Source: CAZIPE01 sp964541305 | GTDB lineage: Bacteria > Patescibacteriota > Saccharimonadia > Saccharimonadales > UBA7683 | Assembly (NCBI GenBank): GCA_964541305.1 | Contig: CAZIPE010000011.1 | Span: 1-33,744, forward strand | Direction: 5' to 3' | Length of the DNA: 33,744 nt | Shown here: positions 28,215 to 33,744 of the stretch, piece after piece | Layout: each line of letters opens with the position of its first letter | Position numbering within the stretch: position 1 is the stretch's first letter | The notes under the pieces: generated by a model | Databases searched by the model: none | Told to the model about the DNA's origin: nothing | The model's input: the letters and a program-made list of their open reading frames with translations, nothing else | Made by a program: the position numbers and the translations under genes

Positions 28215-29852
28215 ATGCGGGAAATTACTAATTCCTTAGAAAAAGTTATAAACGAATTGTTCGATGTTGAGCTTGATGTTGAGCTGACGCGCCCAGATGA
28301 ACAGTTTGGTGACTACGCGACGAATGTAGCTTTGCGGCTGAGTAAAAATCTTGGTCAAAATCCGCGGGATATCGCACAAAAAATTATTGATGAGGCAGAT
28401 GTACCTGGAGCCACCTTAGAACTAGCTGGTCCTGGCTTCATAAACATCACACTCTCAGATTCGCAGTTGCTCAAGCAGGCAAACACATCATCAAAAATGG
28501 TAGCCGAGGGGGTAGTGGTTATTGAAACAAATAATCCCAACCCGTTCAAGGCGATGCATATTGGACATGCATTTAATGCAATACTTGGCGACACGCTGGC
28601 TAACTTACTTGAGCTCACTCGTTCAGAAGTGCACCGGGTAAGTTATCACGGTGATGTTGGCGCCCACGTTGGTAAAAGCATGTATTCACTCCTGGCGTAC
28701 GTTGATGGTAATCCGTCTAAACTTAATGAAATACCTGCCAACGAGCGCAACAGTTTTATGTCAAAAATGTATGCCCAAGGGGCAAAAGCGTATAAGGAAG
28801 ATGAAACAGCCAAAGTAGCGATAGATGAGCTCTCTCAACAGTCATTTACCCTAGAAGATCCTATCTACAAGGAAGTATACGATACCTGTAAAGAATGGAG
28901 TTTCGAGCAAATCGATAGCATAGTTGCGCGTCTAGGTAATGAACCGATAGAGAAGAGATATCTTGAGAGTGAGGCGGATGCACTCGGTGTAAAGACTGTA
29001 AAAGAACATATTGGCACCGTGTTTACTGAGAGTGATGGCGCGATTATCTTTCCAGGAAAGAAGTATGGCAGTTTTGATAATGCCTATGTCACCAGCCATG
29101 GCAGGGGGCTTTACGGTGCGCGCGATCTCGGGCTTATGAGACTAAAACATGATGACTTTCATGCCCAGCACAGTTACATTGTTACTGCCGAGGAACAAAA
29201 AGACTACTTCAAAGGTGTCATAAAGGCATCCGAATTGATTGACCCTGCAACAAAAGGGGTGACAGTTAATATTTCGACCGGCACTGTGAAGCTTTCAACC
29301 GGAAAGATGAGTTCACGATCCGGTGAGGTACTCGAAATCAGTTGGCTGTTCGACCAGATGGCGAGCGCTATGAAGGAGCGGGGTGGAAAAGCAGATGATA
29401 TATTCGTAGCAGGTGCGCTCAGGTACCAGTTCTTAAAAGTCAGAATAGGCTCAGATGTCATATTTGATGTAAATGAGTCGGTGAGTTTGCAAGGTAATAG
29501 TGGCCCGTATCTTCAGTATGCTCACGCCCGAGCGCGAAGCATCCTAGCAAAGGCCAACCCTCCAGACGGCACGGCCCTACAGACATTAACATTGCAGAAA
29601 GACGAGCGGAGCTTGCTACGCAAGGTGGGCGAGTATGCTGAGGTAGTGGAGCGGGCCTCAAAAGAACTCATGCCACACTATATCTGCACCTATTTGTATG
29701 AGTTAGCACAAGTGTTTAACCGGTTCTATGAAGCCAATAGGGTAATCGGTGATGAGCGTGAGGCGTTGCGTCTTGAACTAATCAACCTGTACACCCAGAA
29801 GCTCAAAAGTGGGTTGGAATTACTAGGTATTTACGCTCCCGAAAAAATGTAA
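28215..29852 (+). CDS. argS: Arginine--tRNA ligase
   Basis: A 545-residue class Ia synthetase. The N-terminal additional domain (1-100, DEQFGDYATNVALRLSK) recognises the tRNA D-loop. The HIGH motif is perfect in AMHIGHAF (115-118) after NNPNPF. KMSSRSGEVLEI takes the place of KMSKS, as in many ArgRS. YLQYAHARARSIL and the helical anticodon-binding C-terminus follow, so the gene is complete. Translation probably depends on the small upstream gene, as no Shine-Dalgarno site is seen. A strong terminator follows. Confidence 0.96.
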   Translation: MREITNSLEKVINELFDVELDVELTRPDEQFGDYATNVALRLSKNLGQNPRDIAQKIIDEADVPGATLELAGPGFINITLSDSQLLKQANTSSKMVAEGVVVIETNNPNPFKAMHIGHAFNAILGDTLANLLELTRSEVHRVSYHGDVGAHVGKSMYSLLAYVDGNPSKLNEIPANERNSFMSKMYAQGAKAYKEDETAKVAIDELSQQSFTLEDPIYKEVYDTCKEWSFEQIDSIVARLGNEPIEKRYLESEADALGVKTVKEHIGTVFTESDGAIIFPGKKYGSFDNAYVTSHGRGLYGARDLGLMRLKHDDFHAQHSYIVTAEEQKDYFKGVIKASELIDPATKGVTVNISTGTVKLSTGKMSSRSGEVLEISWLFDQMASAMKERGGKADDIFVAGALRYQFLKVRIGSDVIFDVNESVSLQGNSGPYLQYAHARARSILAKANPPDGTALQTLTLQKDERSLLRKVGEYAEVVERASKELMPHYICTYLYELAQVFNRFYEANRVIGDEREALRLELINLYTQKLKSGLELLGIYAPEKM

Positions 29853-29871
29853 AATCCTAAAAGAGAATATA

Positions 29872-29902
29872 AAAAGACCCTGCGTTTTAAGCAGGGTCTT
29901 TT
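29872..29902. terminator. Terminator between argS and the surface-protein operon
   Basis: Stem AAAAGACCCTGC/GCAGGGTCTTTT with a seven-base loop, A-run before and T-run after: a symmetric structure able to end both argS and the convergent surface-protein transcript. Confidence 0.9.
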
Positions 29903-29922
29903 CTTTGAACGGCTACTTGTGC

Positions 29923-31110
29923 TTATTTAAGACGAAGTAGGCTCTTTAGTGTGCGTTTGCTTTCAGCCCAAGCGTATAAGCTATAGCTAAGTGCAGTTCC
30001 GCCCACAAGTCCGCTGGCGATTCCCGCTACACCAGTTGAAGGGATGGTTGTTACCTTAGTAACAGGTGTTACTTCAACACAGTCAGGTGAATCTTTAGGA
30101 AGGTTTTCCTTACCAGGAACCGGACAGTATTCTACAGGAGTCTCTGTTTTAATGGTTGTGCTACACTTTGCATCTTTCACTTCTTTTTCTGCACCAAGTA
30201 CGGTGAAGATAAGAGTTGCTTGTGTGGTGTAGCTACCATCCTTTTCGTACTGATGAGTAGCAGTAAAAGGTGACTTTGTTACTGTAACTTCTTTAGAGCT
30301 ATCACCGAAGTTGAAGGCTACACGCTTAAGCGTTGCACCATTTTTGGCAGTATACTTTACAGTATATTGGTACTTACGGTCGCCACCAAGTTTTACAACT
30401 TCTAGGGCGTCACAGGTATATACTGACTCTGCTGGAACTTTTACCACTTCTACAACGTAGACAACTATGATTCGATCTTCCCAACAACCCCATTGTGTAC
30501 CACTACCAACGGTACGGCTTCCAATTTTAAGGTTACCATTTACGGCACTGTCGGGTGCACTGTTCCAGCCGAGGTTGCGGTTGTAGACTTTTACAGTCTG
30601 AGGAACAAGCTTTAGCTGTACATTATCTTCACAGTTAAGCACTCCCGTATCAGTTACTGAAGCAGCATTGCTGGCACTGATGACGCTTTTGAAGGTAAAT
30701 TTTTTGCTCGCTGTACCAAGTGGTGCGGTCATAGCAACATTCACGTTCTTAGCAACTGCAGTTCCGTTTCCATTGTCGTTGAACTCAGCGTTAGCACTGT
30801 TGTGTATGTAGGTACGAATATCAAACTTTGAACCAACAGCACACTTTGCGTTTACTGGGTCAATGAAATTGTTAGTTGCAGCTGGTACGGTAGGGTCACC
30901 AGTACTAGTGCGAAGTTTAACAAAGTCCGCTTCGTTACCAACACCCGCAGGGACGTTATAGTATGCGTTAAATATAGGATTCTTAATCGGTTGATTGTTT
31001 GGATTGTTGTAGTCAATTTGTGCGTAGGCAGTACTTGTGCCTATGCCCATGACAGTTACGGCTACGAGAGCTAGTGAGAGGAGTGTTTTCTTAATGCTTA
31101 GAGTCTTCAT
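29923..31110 (-). CDS. Secreted surface protein with PKD-like domain and IPSTG sorting signal
   Basis: A 395-residue protein. A classical signal peptide (1-30, cleavage after AYA) is followed by a beta-rich domain (about 40-200) with several cysteines. A PKD-like Ig domain at about 240-310 contains VAFNFGDSSKEVTV and ATHQYEKDGSYTTQA. A Thr/Pro-rich stalk leads to IPSTG at 356-360, a hydrophobic segment and a basic tail (ESKRTLKSLLRLK). The tail is an LPxTG-like sorting signal in which Ile replaces Leu, and the sortase encoded at 31852-33294 is the obvious enzyme. It has an AAAGGA site and sits 20 bases behind the repeat protein in one operon. Confidence 0.82.
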   Translation of the reverse strand: MKTLSIKKTLLSLALVAVTVMGIGTSTAYAQIDYNNPNNQPIKNPIFNAYYNVPAGVGNEADFVKLRTSTGDPTVPAATNNFIDPVNAKCAVGSKFDIRTYIHNSANAEFNDNGNGTAVAKNVNVAMTAPLGTASKKFTFKSVISASNAASVTDTGVLNCEDNVQLKLVPQTVKVYNRNLGWNSAPDSAVNGNLKIGSRTVGSGTQWGCWEDRIIVVYVVEVVKVPAESVYTCDALEVVKLGGDRKYQYTVKYTAKNGATLKRVAFNFGDSSKEVTVTKSPFTATHQYEKDGSYTTQATLIFTVLGAEKEVKDAKCSTTIKTETPVEYCPVPGKENLPKDSPDCVEVTPVTKVTTIPSTGVAGIASGLVGGTALSYSLYAWAESKRTLKSLLRLK

Positions 31111-31130
31111 GATGATTTCCTTTCCTCTAA

Positions 31131-31643
31131 TTACTCGGTTACGTGTGCTTCGGGTGCGGGTGGTGTTGTTGAGCCGGGGACAGCAATTGTTATAGGTGGC
31201 ATGCCAGGAGGGGTTGAAACATGTGTTGGTGGAGTTGTTACTTGTGTAGTAGTTGTACTCTCTTCTTCAGGCTCTGTAGTAGAAGTAGTAGTTGTACTCT
31301 CTTCTTCAGGCTCTGTAGTAGAAGTAGTAGTTGTACTCTCTTCTTCAGGCTCTGTAGTAGAAGTAGTAGTTGAGGTCTCTACTACTGAAGGTTTTGTAAA
31401 CTCAGGAAGTGAGCTTGTTGTAGGATCGGGAACACAGCCATTATCCATAACTGGATCACAAGGTACGCCTTCTGCTCCTGAAAGACCATTTATGCCCGCT
31501 ACGAGACCAGCCACACCAGCGGCGGCTGAAGCAAGTACTATTCGGCGTTTAGTAAGAGCTCTCCTTACATTAACAGGATTACCTAAATCAACATCATTAC
31601 TGTCGATTGGCTCGGGTGACGGGTTTGGTATGTTTTCGTTCAT
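31131..31643 (-). CDS. Thr/Glu-repeat membrane-anchored or exported protein
   Basis: A 170-residue protein. A polar N-terminus leads to KRRIVLASAAAGVAGLVAGI (32-51), a membrane anchor or Tat-like signal with a twin arginine. A cysteine pair (CDPVMDNGC) and a stalk follow, with three identical 13-residue repeats STTEPEEESTTTT and a Pro/Thr-rich end. Such Thr-rich repeats are usual spacers that lift domains off a cell wall, and may be glycosylated. No sorting motif is visible at the C-terminus. It is the first gene of the operon with the IPSTG protein, with an AAAGGAAG site and a strong promoter. Confidence 0.7.
   Translation of the reverse strand: MNENIPNPSPEPIDSNDVDLGNPVNVRRALTKRRIVLASAAAGVAGLVAGINGLSGAEGVPCDPVMDNGCVPDPTTSSLPEFTKPSVVETSTTTSTTEPEEESTTTTSTTEPEEESTTTTSTTEPEEESTTTTQVTTPPTHVSTPPGMPPITIAVPGSTTPPAPEAHVTE
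31246..31372 (-). repeat. Three 39-bp tandem repeats plus a partial fourth
   Basis: Units begin at 31246, 31285 and 31324 with a 10-base remnant at 31363. Each encodes STTEPEEESTTTT in the same frame. The copies look identical at the DNA level, so slippage or recombination could change the number. Confidence 0.9.
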
Positions 31644-31735
31644 AACTGTTCTTCCTTTACTACTTACGATTACCTTCTATTATTATTGCTGCGTGCCCAC
31701 CCTTGATTGGTTCAAAGATTGTCACGAATACTAGT

Positions 31736-31764
31736 ATAGTATCACAGCATATGCATTGTGTCAA
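31736..31764 (-). promoter_or_regulatory. Promoter of the surface-protein operon
   Basis: On the minus strand TTGACA (31764-31759), 14 bases, TGA, TACTAT (31741-31736). A leader of about 85 bases precedes the start at 31643. The layout matches the sortase promoter and the one before 33518. Confidence 0.75.
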
Positions 31765-31851
31765 TACTTATTATAACTATTTTGCAAAAATTAGTATAAC
31801 ATTATGCTAATGACTATTAACTTCTAAACCCAATAGCAATTCAATACTAAC

Positions 31852-33294
31852 TTAGGCTGTAGGAGTGGGGTAGAGCATCTTCAGATCTTGATCAACCAAG
31901 ACAAATCTAAATAATGTGCGTGCCTTAGCAGAGCCTGTATCTCCATCTCTATCAGTACAAATCTGAAATGTTATTGTTGATTCCTTTTCGTGCCCGAAGT
32001 AGGTGTTTGCGACTTCACCATATGTTACATCCTCACCGTATCCTCTTGCTATTTGCTTTTGACGTTCTTCATCTGTGAGAGATCCGTCTTTATTTACTGC
32101 AATGATTTCTTTCTCAACGAACTTGAATGTGTACTTGTTGCCGTCAATTAGCCGATTGATATTCATAATGTCACCAGCCTTAAGTGCAGGCAGATCACCA
32201 CCCCCAGCATTTTTTGTGGAGCCGTGCAAAAGAAATAGCACATTTCCTTGTTCACCCGGGTGTAGACCGTTGTCCTCTTGCATGCCTATTTTGATGAAGT
32301 TCCCAGGAGTTTTACCATTCCAATATGCTGGTGTTTCACCGTTCGCGGTGTGTCTTCGTTCGAGTGTGGGTATAAATCCTGGGTTATTTTGTGCATACTC
32401 AGCAACCTGAGGCGCAATTACTTGAGGAGTAGATGTTTCTTTAAGTACATTAATCACCGCACCACCATCTTTAGCGCTAAGGTTTGCCGAATGCTCTACG
32501 TTTGCACCTTCACCCATAGGTCTTACGTATAGGCGAAAGCTGTTACCAATTGATTCAATACTGGCTGTGAAGTCTTCTTGAACTAGCTCACCGTTTTCTA
32601 AAAATTCAGCTTTCGGTTGGATGTTCAATGGCTCTGCAGCCATTGGTATTTCTGGTGCAGTAGGTGTGGCGGTGGTTTCGACTGCTTGTGTTACTTTTGG
32701 CTCGGTTGTAGGAGGAGTGTGGGGTTCAGCGGTAGCAGCAGGTGCTCGATTAGTAAACGAGTTCCAGGCATCTTGCCCAGCCGTACTGGCTACGTATGCC
32801 CCAATGAACACAGGTATTGCCACAAGAGCCATGCTACCAACTTTTTTTACTTTGCTAATGTACTGCCTGTCTTTTTCAGAATCTTTTTGCTTACGTTCTT
32901 TTGTTGTCGTTGATTCACCTGGAATGGGTATGCCGAGAAGCTCTGCAGCAAGTGTTCGGGAGCCGATCTCATTTGCAAAGGCTTCGAAGTTAAACTTTTC
33001 AGTTGCACTACGCTGGTTTACCTCAGCAATAGGTTGTGATGGTAGCGCGGGAGATAGCGGTGTCTCGTGAGCGATAACCGATAGCTCAAGTGTTGGTGTG
33101 GAGACAATAGGCGTTGGTTGTGTGATGTCTCGATCTACTGTAGTAGCGGGGAGCAGGGGTGTTTCGCTAGTAGGTGGTGTAAGGATCGCACGTGCACTCT
33201 TGTTTTGAAGCCAATTGGAATAGTCGCTCTGGTCAATGTATGGCGCCAGTTCTTTCGGAATGCTATCTATTGCCATTGGGTTCTTGCGCGCCAT
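31852..33294 (-). CDS. Class D/E/F-like sortase with long N-terminal region
   Basis: A 480-residue protein. Residues 1-150 are cytosolic and polar, with Pro/Thr-rich stretches and a basic segment before a single membrane span (about 151-172). A Thr/Pro-rich linker (180-225) leads to an extracellular part. The last 170 residues read as a sortase: NVLFLLHGSTKNAGGGDLPAL supplies H357, LKAGDIMNI is the usual LKxGD turn, YTFKFVEKEIIAV is the following strand, ITFQICT gives C446 in the place of TLxTC, and R459 or R463 in ARTLFRF is the arginine. The assignment is from motifs. The N-terminal cytosolic extension is unusually long for a sortase. The neighbouring IPSTG protein is a likely substrate. 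It has AAAAGG before the ATG. Confidence 0.7.
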   Translation of the reverse strand: MARKNPMAIDSIPKELAPYIDQSDYSNWLQNKSARAILTPPTSETPLLPATTVDRDITQPTPIVSTPTLELSVIAHETPLSPALPSQPIAEVNQRSATEKFNFEAFANEIGSRTLAAELLGIPIPGESTTTKERKQKDSEKDRQYISKVKKVGSMALVAIPVFIGAYVASTAGQDAWNSFTNRAPAATAEPHTPPTTEPKVTQAVETTATPTAPEIPMAAEPLNIQPKAEFLENGELVQEDFTASIESIGNSFRLYVRPMGEGANVEHSANLSAKDGGAVINVLKETSTPQVIAPQVAEYAQNNPGFIPTLERRHTANGETPAYWNGKTPGNFIKIGMQEDNGLHPGEQGNVLFLLHGSTKNAGGGDLPALKAGDIMNINRLIDGNKYTFKFVEKEIIAVNKDGSLTDEERQKQIARGYGEDVTYGEVANTYFGHEKESTITFQICTDRDGDTGSAKARTLFRFVLVDQDLKMLYPTPTA

Positions 33295-33338
33295 CTAGAT
33301 CCTTTTAGGTAATGTTTTTATATAGGCTAACTTGTATA

Positions 33339-33367
33339 AACTTATCACATAATAAACATAATGTCAA
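33339..33367 (-). promoter_or_regulatory. Sortase promoter
   Basis: On the minus strand TTGACA (33367-33362), 14 bases, TGA, TAAGTT (33344-33339), with a leader of about 40 bases. It shares ATTGACA and a TGTGATA stretch with the promoter at 31736-31764. Confidence 0.6.
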
Positions 33368-33444
33368 TATTCGGGTATAAGAGGGTTACTAGTGTTTTGT
33401 GCAGAGACTAAGTAACCATAAGGACTATATTCTAGAAAATAGTA

Positions 33445-33473
33445 TTGACAAAAAACAAAACAAGTGCTAGTAT
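33445..33473 (+). promoter_or_regulatory. Promoter of the gene at 33518
   Basis: TTGACA (33445-33450), 14 bases, TGC, TAGTAT (33468-33473). A perfect TATAAT at 33471-33476 overlaps but would need a 20-base spacer. It is divergent from the sortase promoter within a 223-base gap. Confidence 0.6.
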
Positions 33474-33517
33474 AATTTGGTAATAAACAGCAGATGTAAC
33501 ACGAAAGGCATCAACAC

Positions 33518-33744
33518 ATGAACGAACGACCAGTAAGCATAAAAGCAGAATTCCCAGATACAATGGAACGCAGAGACGGCGAGACCATCGATAACTTAGT
33601 TGTTAAGCAAGATAAGAATGGTAACGACCGAATCTATACACTTAACGAAGCTGGAAAGCATGAAGCTATCTCAGCCAACGCTATAATTGAAGCCTACGGC
33701 TACACCCCCAACGAATCTTTCGACACCACTCCTTCAATCGTTGA
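33518..33744 (+). CDS. Unknown protein, N-terminal part cut by the window edge
   Basis: An open frame of 75 codons starting MNERPVSIKAEFPDTMERRD runs without a stop to the end of the window. It is polar, with an acidic and Asn-rich composition (KQDKNGNDRIYTLNEAGKHEA) and no signal peptide in the visible part. It lies behind a TTGACA promoter of the type used by the neighbouring surface genes, and an AAAGG site precedes the ATG at rather long spacing. It may belong to the surface module, but too little is visible to say. Confidence 0.6.
   Translation, partial: MNERPVSIKAEFPDTMERRDGETIDNLVVKQDKNGNDRIYTLNEAGKHEAISANAIIEAYGYTPNESFDTTPSIV

Noticed and set aside
31246..31372. Short regular repeats that could suggest a CRISPR array
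   Set aside because: The units are contiguous without unique spacers and keep one reading frame inside a gene.
31201..31734. Val/Ser-repeat open frame on the plus strand opposite the Thr/Glu-repeat protein
   Set aside because: The reverse reading of the 39-bp repeats; the minus-strand frame has a promoter, ribosome site and membrane segment.

Overview
The window looks like a chromosomal stretch of a reduced-genome bacterium of the Patescibacteria/CPR type, most likely Saccharibacteria (TM7). This is inferred from gene content, not from a marker gene. It is mostly housekeeping genes (valS, argS, tsaD, groS-groL, rlmH, uppP, a Mur ligase, a bifunctional PGI/PMI-type isomerase). These are mixed with many short proteins I cannot name and with sortase-type surface proteins. 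UGA is used as an ordinary stop (for example at the ends of the Mur ligase gene and of the 63-residue gene before argS), so the UGA-to-glycine code of Gracilibacteria/SR1 does not apply. There is no rRNA, CRISPR array, transposase or phage module.

Layout. 1-55: 3' end of a Ser-like tRNA that lacks its T-stem partner. 175-1971: membrane-anchored PA14-domain protein. 2219-5011: PLP decarboxylase, an unknown protein, then divergently an ACT-like protein and a HIT protein. 5008-9863 (minus): acyltransferase-like protein, valS, tsaD. 9935-15402: a long plus-strand run with an unknown gene, a MurE-type ligase, two protein-kinase-like proteins and three further unknown proteins. 15403-17467: CIRCE-controlled groS-groL. 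17549-20005: small unknown genes, an Ala/Pro-rich protein and PGI/PMI. 20013-22072 (minus): MacB-type ABC exporter. 22173-22574: tRNA-Ser 5' remnant, GIY-YIG nuclease gene, intact tRNA-Ser(GGA). 22584-26384: prephenate dehydrogenase-like, metallo-beta-lactamase fold, uppP, DUF4190, rlmH and AlkD-type genes. 26435-27706: FAS1 protein and a TetR regulator with two operators. 27869-27961: tRNA-Ser(GCT). 28020-29852: small gene plus argS. 29923-33294 (minus): IPSTG-tailed surface protein, Thr/Glu-repeat protein and sortase. 33518-end: start of another gene.

The most striking pattern is in the start sites. For 19 genes that begin a transcription unit, a -10-like hexamer ends exactly 6, 7 or (once) 8 bases before the start codon, often with a TGn extension or a -35 at 17 bases. 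These genes lack a usable Shine-Dalgarno site, so their mRNAs should be leaderless. Operon-internal genes, groS-groL and the surface-protein module instead have clear AGGAG-type sites and real leaders. This pattern also corrects several start codons (tsaD, rlmH, uppP, the isomerase and two small genes).

Functionally, the MurE-type ligase, LysA-like decarboxylase and UppP point to peptidoglycan synthesis. The sortase, IPSTG protein and PA14 protein point to an elaborate cell surface, as expected for an episymbiont. The best candidates for undescribed biology are the kinase-like cluster at 11797-15402, the sortase surface module with its shared promoter design, and the two disrupted tRNA-Ser loci.
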